Shown here piece after piece: positions 24,847 through 32,205 of a stretch of 38,708 bases of DNA (positions are counted from its first letter, which is position 1; every line of letters begins with the position of its first letter). Below the pieces are notes generated by a model that searched no databases, was not told the DNA's origin, and saw only the letters and a list, made by a program, of their open reading frames with translations. This DNA is from Gammaproteobacteria bacterium (GTDB taxonomy: Bacteria; Pseudomonadota; Gammaproteobacteria; Pseudomonadales; Moraxellaceae): NCBI GenBank assembly GCA_028868515.1, contig JAGWUI010000025.1, positions 1-38,708 on the forward strand, given 5' to 3'. The position numbers were made by a program, and so were the translations under genes.

Positions 24847-25995
24847 ATGAGTTCGAGTTTCGACTCAGTCGCGTTACATCCTGACTTAAAACAGGGTATT
24901 TCGAGTCTTGGTTTTACAAAAATGACTCCGATACAAGAGCAAGTTTTGCGTTTTACGTTGGCTGGGCATGATGCTATTGGGCGGGCTCAGACTGGAACAG
25001 GGAAAACTGCTGCTTTCTTAATCAGTATTATCAATGATTTATTGAGTAATCCAGTGCATGATGAGCGTTTTCGTGGTGAACCGCGTGCATTGATTCTTGC
25101 GCCAACTCGTGAGTTGGCCTTGCAAATTGAAAGCGATGCGATTGCATTGTTAAAACACACCAAATTGAATGTGGTGACTTTGTTGGGTGGCGTTGACTAC
25201 GATAAGCAGCGCAAAGCATTAGATAAGCGTTTTGTCGATATTATGGTTGCAACACCTGGTCGATTAATTGATTTCTTGGATCAAAAAGAAGTCTGGCTTG
25301 ATCGTCTTGAATTTTTGGTTATTGATGAAGCGGATCGTTTGCTGGATATGGGTTTTATCCCTTCAGTGAAACGTATCGTGCGCCTTGCACCACCGAAAGC
25401 AGATCGCCAAACATTGATGTTTTCTGCAACATTTAGCTACGATGTGTTGAATCTTGCCCAGCAATGGTTATTTGAACCTGTCACAGTTGAAATTGAACCA
25501 GAGCAAAAGACCAGTGAGAGAGTCCATCAGCGCGTATTTATTGTTAGTCGTCGTGACAAAGAGCGTTTGTTAAAGGAGCTGCTCGAATCAGAAACCATCG
25601 ATAAAGTCATGATTTTTGCGAATCGCCGTGATCAGGTACGCAAGTTGTATGACCGCCTGAAAGATCAAGGTTATAAAGTCGGGATGTTGTCAGGTGAAAT
25701 TCCGCAAGATAAGCGGATTAAGATGCTTGACCAGTTTAAAGCGGGTAAGACGCAAATTATGATTGCGACGGATGTTGCTGGTCGCGGGATTCATGTCGAC
25801 AATGTCAGTCATGTGATTAATTACACCTTGCCTGAGCAAGCGGAAGATTATGTTCATCGCATTGGACGTACAGGACGCGCAGGTGCTTCGGGCGTGAGCA
25901 TTAGTTTTGCTTGTGAAGACGATTCGTTTTTGCTGGCAGATTTGGAAAAAGCCATTGGTCAGAAGTTACCACTAGAGCGCCCAGAAGGCTACTAA
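24847..25995 (+). CDS. rhlB: DEAD-box RNA helicase, RhlB-like
   Basis: 382-residue ATP-dependent RNA helicase. The full motif set is visible: Q-motif region FTKMTPIQEQVL, motif I AQTGTGKT, Ia PTRELALQ, Ib TPGRLIDF, II DEAD, III SATFS, IV MIFANRRDQV, V ATDVAGRGIHV, VI HRIGRTGRAG. It ends about 20 residues after motif VI, so it lacks the long basic tails of DeaD or RhlE; the size and compact tail fit RhlB, a partner of RNase E. The assignment within the family is moderate. It lies behind a cold-shock gene with its own 138-base upstream spacer. Confidence 0.9.
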   Translation: MSSSFDSVALHPDLKQGISSLGFTKMTPIQEQVLRFTLAGHDAIGRAQTGTGKTAAFLISIINDLLSNPVHDERFRGEPRALILAPTRELALQIESDAIALLKHTKLNVVTLLGGVDYDKQRKALDKRFVDIMVATPGRLIDFLDQKEVWLDRLEFLVIDEADRLLDMGFIPSVKRIVRLAPPKADRQTLMFSATFSYDVLNLAQQWLFEPVTVEIEPEQKTSERVHQRVFIVSRRDKERLLKELLESETIDKVMIFANRRDQVRKLYDRLKDQGYKVGMLSGEIPQDKRIKMLDQFKAGKTQIMIATDVAGRGIHVDNVSHVINYTLPEQAEDYVHRIGRTGRAGASGVSISFACEDDSFLLADLEKAIGQKLPLERPEGY

Positions 25996-26085
25996 TCTCC
26001 TTTAATTGACGAGTAGAGCGGTGAGTTGTTTTATTCGTCATCTTCCTTATTTGGCTATATCGCTAATCTACTGTTTCCATGCGGC

Positions 26086-27453
26086 TTATTTTGTCGACTT
26101 CGTATACTGACAAATTGTTAAGCTCAATCCAGTTCCCATTGCTCGCACATTTAATAAATTCGTACCTAACTGTCGGCCAATAAGTAATGTTCCTTTTTCT
26201 TCAGCACAAGATTCCTCACTTGCGATACCGACATTCGATAATCCTATTTTGACTTGATTGAGCTGTACATTTCTTTGTTGCAGCACCAGCTTAGTGACCA
26301 CTTGATGACTTAAAAAGGTGGTCAAATGAGCATTTTCTGTGGGCATTCCCCAATATGTTTCTTGTTTAGGCTGGCTTAAATCGAGGCGACAGACATCGAT
26401 ATAGCAAGTCATTCCTTGCGCTACCACTTGTTCACGACCCATACCGATCGCGATGTTTTCGATACTTAAAACGGGCGCACTAATATTCTGAGCGTAATTT
26501 GCACTTGTTGCTTCGTCACGATGGTTAAGCTTGTCGCGTTGCTTTGCTGTTGGCATCGCTGCACCTGCAAGAGAGCCTGCATTTATTGGTGCTGCGGGAG
26601 CTGCTGCCATTGGTGTGGCAGTGGAAGATCGTGCATGATTTGATTTTTCCAATATTACAGATTGATCTGATTCGGCACTTGAGATTGATAATTGCTGATT
26701 CGCACGATTTAAATCTTGCAAACGACTGGTTTGTAGAGGTCGATTTTCAGTTACTTCGGGTTGTTGCTGTATTTGTGGCGCAGGCACAGTGATTGGTGCT
26801 GGTGCTGGTGCTGGTGCGGCAGCGGCTAACTGGTCGTTTTCGACTTTGACTCGTTGAATTTCTTGTTCTTTAGCGAATCTATTCTCTTGAGCCGATTTCG
26901 TGGATTGATTTGCAAAGTTATCTTCCGCGATTTGGTCTGCACGATGAGCAATTTCCGCATTTTTCTTAGCCTGCGCATTTAACTGACGATCATTTAAAAT
27001 ATTTGTGGTTGCTCTCTGTGTTTTTTCTTGTGGGATTATTGGAGCATCCGTTGCTTTTTCGGGCGCAGTTTTTTGAGGAGCGTTATCCGCTAAGACGTTT
27101 GTATTTGTATGATTGTTTGCTGTCGTCGCATTATTGACGGCAGGTGCTGGTTCAGACCTCGATATGTTCGTTACGGGTGCTTGTGCTGGTGATTCAGTTT
27201 TCACATCAAAAGCCGCAGGGTTTTCTTCATGTAAATACAGCGCAACGCTACTGACTAAAACCACACTTGCGGCGAGTGCAAACGGCGCTTGCCAACGAGG
27301 TGATTTTTTTAGAGTGGGTTGTGGCTTCGTGATTTTTGCTGCTGCCAGAATTTTGGCATCCAGATGGGCACTCGGTTGCTCTTTGGGTAATTGGCGGTAT
27401 AGCTGTTGCAGTTTTGGGTCGACATCATCATGTAAGTCATCGTGATTGTTCAT
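26086..27453 (-). CDS. Probable transmembrane anti-sigma factor
   Basis: 455 residues. A cytoplasmic N-terminus of about 55 residues (VDPKLQQLYRQLPKEQPSAHLDAKILAAAK) would bind the sigma factor; I see no zinc-binding His/Cys cluster in it. One membrane helix is at about 56-74 (APFALAASVVLVSSVALYLH). The rest is presumably periplasmic: a long low-complexity region rich in Ala, Asn, Gln and Thr, with an APAPAPAP run, then a C-terminal folded part (from about 330) containing two cysteines in MTCYIDVCRLDLSQP. It overlaps the ECF sigma gene by 4 bases, the usual arrangement for a sigma and its inhibitor. The call rests on position and topology; no family motif was recognised. Confidence 0.72.
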   Translation of the reverse strand: MNNHDDLHDDVDPKLQQLYRQLPKEQPSAHLDAKILAAAKITKPQPTLKKSPRWQAPFALAASVVLVSSVALYLHEENPAAFDVKTESPAQAPVTNISRSEPAPAVNNATTANNHTNTNVLADNAPQKTAPEKATDAPIIPQEKTQRATTNILNDRQLNAQAKKNAEIAHRADQIAEDNFANQSTKSAQENRFAKEQEIQRVKVENDQLAAAAPAPAPAPITVPAPQIQQQPEVTENRPLQTSRLQDLNRANQQLSISSAESDQSVILEKSNHARSSTATPMAAAPAAPINAGSLAGAAMPTAKQRDKLNHRDEATSANYAQNISAPVLSIENIAIGMGREQVVAQGMTCYIDVCRLDLSQPKQETYWGMPTENAHLTTFLSHQVVTKLVLQQRNVQLNQVKIGLSNVGIASEESCAEEKGTLLIGRQLGTNLLNVRAMGTGLSLTICQYTKSTK

Positions 27454-28028
27454 GACTCACCTCCAACACAGCGTTGCAATTTGGCTTGTGCGTAGCGAAA
27501 ACGACTTTTGAGTGTTTCAAACGCGATATTAAGTTGCTCAGCAATACGCTGTAGTGGCAACTCCGATTCTAGTTTTAATACCATGACTGCGCGCTGTTCG
27601 TCTGGTAGCTGCTTTAAGCAAAACTCCAGACGTTCTAATAATTTAGCTTCCTCAAACTGCGTGTGCGGCTCATAGGATGCACACGCTGTAATGTCTAAAT
27701 CATCATCTAACGTGTCATTCACAGCTAATTTTCCTTGCTGCCGATAAAAGTCCAATAATCGTGTATGTGCAATACAAAAAATATAAGTTCTAAAACTTGC
27801 GCTGACGGTGTAACGCTCACGTTGGCGAATGAGTGACAACCAAAGTTCCTGATAAACTTCTTCAGCTTGAGTTTTATTACCAATATTTTTAAATAGATAG
27901 GCGAATAACGGTTGACGATAACGCTGATACAAGTCGGCAAATGCTTGCTCATTGCCAGATTGATAGGCAAGCATCAGGCTTTCGTCACTTGTGGCGTCAT
28001 GGTTCAAAGTTGGCATCAATACAGTCAT
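27450..28028 (-). CDS. RNA polymerase ECF sigma-70 factor
   Basis: 192 residues with the two ECF regions only. Region 2 is at about 32-100 (ADLYQRYRQPLFAYLFKNIG, AEEVYQELWLSLIRQRERY, SFRTYIFCIAHTRLLDFYRQ), and region 4 at about 138-187 (LPDEQRAVMVLKLESELPLQRIAEQLNIAFETLKSRFRYAQAKLQR) with its helix-turn-helix. Its 3' end overlaps the probable anti-sigma gene by ATGA, so the two are coupled. A VWA lipoprotein gene lies upstream in the same direction, and an ECF-like promoter in front of that gene suggests autoregulation of the set (inference). The inducing signal is unknown. Confidence 0.93.
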   Translation of the reverse strand: MTVLMPTLNHDATSDESLMLAYQSGNEQAFADLYQRYRQPLFAYLFKNIGNKTQAEEVYQELWLSLIRQRERYTVSASFRTYIFCIAHTRLLDFYRQQGKLAVNDTLDDDLDITACASYEPHTQFEEAKLLERLEFCLKQLPDEQRAVMVLKLESELPLQRIAEQLNIAFETLKSRFRYAQAKLQRCVGGES

Positions 28029-28082
28029 GATGGTAATGGTTGTATCTAATCTAACAAGTTTATCAATGCTTTTGTAGAAATA

Positions 28083-28107
28083 ATGGGCGAGTGTTAGATT
28101 CGCCCAT
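28083..28107 (-). terminator. Hairpin between the VWA gene and the sigma gene
   Basis: Perfect 8-bp stem ATGGGCGA / TCGCCCAT with a 9-base loop, 20 bases after the VWA stop. Read on the minus strand, the tract after the stem is TATTTCT, a weak U-run, so it may reduce rather than block read-through into the sigma gene. Confidence 0.6.
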
Positions 28108-28127
28108 CACTAATTCCATCCCTTAGT

Positions 28128-29960
28128 TTAATCACGAACAATAGCTGATTCATTTTTGTTTGCTAAAACCTCGGCATTTTTGACCAATTGTACGAACTCT
28201 CCTTTACTACCAGTTGGGTCATTGCCTTTAGCATGCTGAGCAATTTGTGCTACTTGACCATAAGTCAAATTATTCACTTGGGGTGATTGACGTAATAACT
28301 GTCCAAATCCAGCGACTGCGGTTGCAAAGCGTTGATTTTCGCTAGCGCGATTAAATGTGGTGACATGACAAGGGTTATAGATGGGTTTTGTGATCAGAAT
28401 ACTTTGTGTGCCTTCAGGCTTTTTGTATCGAATTTTCAAAAAAGCCAGCTCTTGATTGCGTGCTGGTTTGTAGTATTCTTGACGAGTATCCGCTATTAAA
28501 TTTTCACTTTGATAACGCAAGGCATCCACTGCTGGTGTGACAGTTTTCGGTGTGATTTCATAAATTGCAGTCACGCTTTTGCCTGCGCCTACATCACCTG
28601 CATCGACTTTATCATTGTTAAAATCCTCACGATTTAATTGGCGATTTTCATAGCCGAGTAAACGGTATTCTGAAACCACATTTGGATTAAACTCGATCTG
28701 CACTTTTACATCTTTAGCAACAGTATTAAATGTGCTGCTTAGCTCGTCAACCAACACTTTACGAGCTTCATTGAGTGAGTCGATATAGCTGTAATTACCA
28801 TTTCCTACGTCAGCAATTTGCTCCATCATTGCATCGTTATAATTGCCTTGACCAAAGCCGAGAGTTGATAGAGTAATGCCAGTTTCGCGCTCGCGTTTAA
28901 TCATATCTTTTAATTGATTAGTATCAGTTACGCCGACATTAAAATCACCATCTGTTGCTAATAAAATACGGTTAATGCCATTGTGAATATAGCCTTTGCG
29001 AGCCATTTTGTACGCTAGATATAACGCCGATGCGCCCGCAGTGCTACCACCTGCTTGCAAACGTCCTAATGCTGCTTGAATGTCGGCTTTATGATCGCCT
29101 GATGTCGGTTCTAAAACAACTTCCGTGCGTCCTGCATAAACGACGAGTGAAACCTTATCTTGTGGACGCAATTGCTGAGTCAACATTTGTAAACTACTGA
29201 TGACCAGTGGTAATTTATTGGGTTCATCCATTGAGCCTGACACATCGACCAAAAATACTAAATTGGCAGGCGGCATTGCAGCGCTCTGTACATCTTGTGC
29301 TTGCACTCCAATCCGTAATAGATAATGCTCAGGCTGCCATGGTGCAGTGCTGAGTTCAGTATCTGTGGAAAATGGATTGCTACCAGTCTTTTTTGGATAG
29401 TTATAACTGAAATAGTTAATCAATTCTTCAGTGCGTACCGCATCGCTGGCTGGTAGTCGACCTTGTTGCAAGAACTGACGCACTAGCGCATAGCTGCCTG
29501 TATCGACATCCAGACTAAAAGTAGATACGGGATCATTAGCGACTTGTTTAATTGGATTGTCATCGAAATGAGCAAACTGGTCGCGTTCTTCTCGAGGCAT
29601 ATTGTAGGCATTTATTATAGGAGCTGGGGCGGGTGCATACGCCATAACCTGACCCATTGCTATGGTTGCTTGTCGCGTCATAGGTTGATTAGGGGCAGAT
29701 TTCTCAGCTTGCATGCGCGATTTGGCGTAACTGGCATCAACGCGGCTTGAATCGACAGCCAACGCATCTTGTACACTTGTTTCCTCTACAACATTAGCGG
29801 CAGAAGGAGCGTCTTTTTTATCAATAATATCAGGCATAACCGAACTTGGTGTAGTAACACCAGAAGTCGAATTAGCCGATGAAATATGTTCTAGCTGAGA
29901 AGAACAGGCGGCTTGTAATAAGCCAATTGCGACCATTAAGCTAAGAGTGTGACGTTTCAT
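28128..29960 (-). CDS. VWA-domain lipoprotein, YfbK-like
   Basis: 610 residues. The N-terminus MKRHTLSLMVAIGLLQAACS has a lipobox (LQAAC, Cys at 19), so the protein is probably lipid-anchored. A Ser/Ala-rich linker follows to about 115, then a conserved front region (ERDQFAHFDDNPIKQVANDPVSTFSLDVDTGSYALVRQFL) of the type found before the VWA domain in YfbK. The VWA domain begins near 233; its metal site is DVSGS at about 238-242 with LLATDGDFNVG further on. The C-terminal part matches the DUF3520 region of YfbK-like proteins (AIYEITPKT, YKKPEG). It is the first gene of a set with an ECF sigma and anti-sigma gene; a role in envelope sensing is inferred from that context only. Confidence 0.87.
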   Translation of the reverse strand: MKRHTLSLMVAIGLLQAACSSQLEHISSANSTSGVTTPSSVMPDIIDKKDAPSAANVVEETSVQDALAVDSSRVDASYAKSRMQAEKSAPNQPMTRQATIAMGQVMAYAPAPAPIINAYNMPREERDQFAHFDDNPIKQVANDPVSTFSLDVDTGSYALVRQFLQQGRLPASDAVRTEELINYFSYNYPKKTGSNPFSTDTELSTAPWQPEHYLLRIGVQAQDVQSAAMPPANLVFLVDVSGSMDEPNKLPLVISSLQMLTQQLRPQDKVSLVVYAGRTEVVLEPTSGDHKADIQAALGRLQAGGSTAGASALYLAYKMARKGYIHNGINRILLATDGDFNVGVTDTNQLKDMIKRERETGITLSTLGFGQGNYNDAMMEQIADVGNGNYSYIDSLNEARKVLVDELSSTFNTVAKDVKVQIEFNPNVVSEYRLLGYENRQLNREDFNNDKVDAGDVGAGKSVTAIYEITPKTVTPAVDALRYQSENLIADTRQEYYKPARNQELAFLKIRYKKPEGTQSILITKPIYNPCHVTTFNRASENQRFATAVAGFGQLLRQSPQVNNLTYGQVAQIAQHAKGNDPTGSKGEFVQLVKNAEVLANKNESAIVRD

Positions 29961-29993
29961 GGTAAAGCATCCTTGGTGGAGTAGATGCTTAGG

Positions 29994-30020
29994 TAAACGT
30001 CAGGTTTTGGAAAAAGGGTT
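29994..30020 (-). promoter_or_regulatory. Candidate ECF-type promoter of the VWA-sigma-anti-sigma set
   Basis: On the minus strand: AACCC (30020-30016), a 16-base spacer, then CGTTTA (29999-29994). This is the AAC...CGT pattern and spacing usual for ECF sigma promoters, and no good sigma-70 pair is nearby. Transcription would begin near 29987, about 27 bases before the VWA ATG. That it is read by the sigma factor encoded in the set is inference. Confidence 0.45.
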
Positions 30021-30048
30021 AAATGAAGTGAGATTTTTTTAAGATAAT

Positions 30049-30744
30049 TTAATGCATAAAGTGGATCAGCGTTCCAGCTAATCCGATAACAAGACCCGCT
30101 AAGATAATCATACCAATGATCATCATGAGCTTCATTCGTTTATGAAGTTTTTCAATCACATACATTTGTTCTTTGGCTTGAAGATTCATTTGATCGACAA
30201 GCAATTGCTGATCATTTAATTTTTTAATTAAAGCACGATGGTGACGTGAAGAACGTCCATTAGAAATAGGTTCACCATTTTCATCAACAGTTTTTGTAGG
30301 GACTAGTAATGACTTAAACCAATCTGACTGTACCCAGTGATTGATAATTTCCTGCAAGTTAAAACTACTCATGAGTACCCGTAATTCCTCAATTAATTCA
30401 ATTGGTCCATCAATTTGTATTCTTCGCATTGAAGAAGCAGGAGCGGTAAAAAAGCCATGAATTAAATCTTTAAGCGATGCTGTGATGACTGCATCAATAG
30501 GACGTTCAGGTCTTTTAGCATCCAATAATACGCCACGTGAAGTAAACGTTACAAAAATGACAGTTGATGGAAAAGTTGTTCTTAACTCAACCAGTGCTTG
30601 TTGGTGAATAAGATGTTGCGCAAGTTTTTTAGATTGACGATCGGACTGCAAAAGAAAAGTGAGAAAAGACTCTAATATCACCAGCGCGATGGTTTGCACG
30701 ACACTTGCAAAATTTAAGTGCTCTGACCGATCTTCCATGAACAT
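30049..30744 (-). CDS. SCP2-like protein with a C-terminal membrane anchor
   Basis: 231 residues. The middle part (about 45-140) resembles the SCP2 sterol-carrier fold seen in UbiJ: strands VIFVTFTSRGVLLDA, then ERPIDAVITASLKDLIHGFF, then the helix pattern RRIQIDGPIELIEELRVLMSSFNLQEIINHWV. Residues about 165-205 (ALIKKLNDQQLLVDQMNLQAKEQMYVIEKLHKRMK) should form a coiled coil, and 207-228 (MMIIGMIILAGLVIGLAGTLI) a membrane helix. SCP2 domains carry lipids; UbiJ serves ubiquinone synthesis, but this protein is not next to ubi genes and has an anchor UbiJ lacks. It is divergent to a phasin gene. Function unknown; the fold call is from pattern only. Confidence 0.6.
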   Translation of the reverse strand: MFMEDRSEHLNFASVVQTIALVILESFLTFLLQSDRQSKKLAQHLIHQQALVELRTTFPSTVIFVTFTSRGVLLDAKRPERPIDAVITASLKDLIHGFFTAPASSMRRIQIDGPIELIEELRVLMSSFNLQEIINHWVQSDWFKSLLVPTKTVDENGEPISNGRSSRHHRALIKKLNDQQLLVDQMNLQAKEQMYVIEKLHKRMKLMMIIGMIILAGLVIGLAGTLIHFMH

Positions 30745-31151
30745 TCAGCTCCATCCACAAACCCAAACAGCCTACAAGTTCATTAACTCATAAAAACCAA
30801 TTGTACGTTATTTGCCATCGAGTATTTATTTCATTACATAAATATGAAATTAATAAAAGACTCTCCTCTAATTGGAGACGTTCGTGGAAATTAACACAAA
30901 GATTGCATTTTTGAAACAATCTGTGTTTTGGAATTTGCAATCAATTTGTCACAGTGTCGATTTTCATTAAGAACTTATAATGCAGACCGTGGGTTTAATG
31001 TTATTCTGCTATGCTACAATGATGCATCACTCATTACGTTCAATACGTAATAGAATGGCGACTCCGTCATTCATTGATCACGCGCCCTAATTCAAGTACA
31101 CAAGAATATAAATCGACTTTAATAGATGATTTATATGAAGGAACGATTGTA
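30745..31151. other. Divergent spacer between the SCP2-like and phasin genes
   Basis: About 400 AT-rich bases. It holds a bulged hairpin AACACAAAGATTG / CAATCTGTGTT near 30893-30930, a perfect TATAAT at 30976-30981, and an extended -10 element TG-C-TACAAT at 31012-31020, the likely phasin promoter with a leader of about 125 bases. The frame of the phasin gene is open back to 31074 through a TTG codon, but without a ribosome site. No other gene is seen. Confidence 0.5.
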
Positions 31152-31646
31152 ATGAAGCATCGCACTTCTAAGACCACAGCAAGTAAGCATATCGAACTCG
31201 AGGCGAATATGACATCATCTGACCAATCCAATCCAGAAGAACCTCGCCGTAAGGGTGGTTTAGATTTTCGTAAATATACTCAGCAAATTTGGCTTGCTGG
31301 TTTAGGCGCTTTTTCTCGCGCAGAAGAAGAGGGAACTCGACTTTTTGATTCTTTAGTCAAAGTGGGCGAAGAACTCGAGTCTAAAACAACTGAAATTGTC
31401 GATACTACATCTGGTGCAGTTGAAGAAGTTCGTGAAAAAGTCAATGAACGTGTATCGGGTACTCGCAACAAAGTCGAAAAAGCATTAGACGAAAGTATTA
31501 ACCAAGCCATTGGTCGCTTAGGAATCGCATCTCATCGTGAAATTGGTGAGTTGACGACATTAGTGCATCATTTGAGCACACAAGTTGATAAATTAACTAA
31601 AGATATTAAGGTGTTACAGGATCATATTGTAAAAAAAGATAAGTAA
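31152..31646 (+). CDS. Phasin family protein
   Basis: 164 residues of the PhaF/PhaI phasin type, which coat PHA granules. The hallmark is RKYTQQIWLAGLGAFSRAEEEGTRLFDSLVKVGEELE, followed by a long amphipathic, heptad-like region (KTTEIVDTTSGAVEEVREKVNERVSGTRNKVEKALDE) and a C-terminal helix LTTLVHHLSTQVDKLTKDIKVLQDHI. The ATG at 31152 has AAGGA about 10 bases upstream; the ATG at 31209, with GAGG close by, would give a 145-residue form beginning MTSSDQSN. The N-terminal segment between the two is polar and could be untranslated. It is a natural partner for the class III-type synthase at 9502-10659, though the genes are far apart. Confidence 0.87.
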   Translation: MKHRTSKTTASKHIELEANMTSSDQSNPEEPRRKGGLDFRKYTQQIWLAGLGAFSRAEEEGTRLFDSLVKVGEELESKTTEIVDTTSGAVEEVREKVNERVSGTRNKVEKALDESINQAIGRLGIASHREIGELTTLVHHLSTQVDKLTKDIKVLQDHIVKKDK

Positions 31647-31716
31647 AATGAATCAAATGATCAAAACTTAATGTTTTTTTATTATGATTATTTTTAGTAT
31701 TCTTCGTATGTATCGC

Positions 31717-31745
31717 TTGCCAAGCCTTGAACTCATTGATATAAA
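31717..31745 (+). promoter_or_regulatory. Likely sigma-70 promoter of hupB
   Basis: TTGCCA (5 of 6) and TATAAA (5 of 6) with the ideal 17-base spacer, about 55 bases before the hupB ATG; the ribosome site is AGGAT. Confidence 0.72.
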
Positions 31746-31799
31746 GGTCGCACGTCTTTTGTCGGACACATTTTTAACAACCTATAGGATATTTCCGTT

Positions 31800-32072
31800 A
31801 TGAACAAATCTGAGCTTATTGATGCGATTGCTTCTAAAGCCTCTCTTTCTAAAACTGCTGCGGGTGACGCATTGGATGCGCTGATTGCTTCTGTTGGTGA
31901 AGCATTGAAAAGCGGTGACAGCGTAACTCTCGTTGGCTTTGGCACATTTAGCGTCAAAGAGCGTGCTGCACGTACAGGTCGTAATCCAAAGACTGGTGCT
32001 GCGATTCAAATCCCAGCAAGCAAAGTACCAGGTTTCAAAGCTGGTAAAGGTCTAAAAGATACTGTTGCTTAA
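31800..32072 (+). CDS. hupB: DNA-binding protein HU-beta
   Basis: 90-residue nucleoid protein. The start [29 protein letters not shown] is standard, as are the signature [21 protein letters not shown] and the DNA-intercalating arm [19 protein letters not shown] binds as a dimer and bends DNA. The next gene is ppiD, the same order as in E. coli (hupB-ppiD), which supports the beta-type name. A terminator separates the two genes, and a hairpin GAAACATCA / TGATGTTTC (32086-32129) precedes that terminator. Confidence 0.97.
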   Translation: MNKSELIDAIASKASLSKTAAGDALDALIASVGEALKSGDSVTLVGFGTFSVKERAARTGRNPKTGAAIQIPASKVPGFKAGKGLKDTVA

Positions 32073-32148
32073 TTGCGATTGTTGTGAAACATCATAATGT
32101 GAAGTAAATATTTGATATTGTGATGTTTCGATGTGATGTTTTAAGAGG

Positions 32149-32169
32149 CGCGCCCTATGGCGCGTTTTT
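32149..32169 (+). terminator. Rho-independent terminator after hupB
   Basis: GC-only 6-bp stem CGCGCC / GGCGCG, loop CTAT, then TTTTTC. It lies 37 bases before the ppiD ATG, so ppiD depends on read-through or on a promoter inside this short region. Confidence 0.85.
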
Positions 32170-32205
32170 CATTTAAAATTTCTGCTTGAACTGGAAATAT
32201 GATTT

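Noticed and set aside
30953-30981. A TTGTCA...TATAAT promoter for the phasin gene.
   Set aside because: The spacer is about 24 bases, too long; the extended -10 at 31012-31020 is the better candidate.
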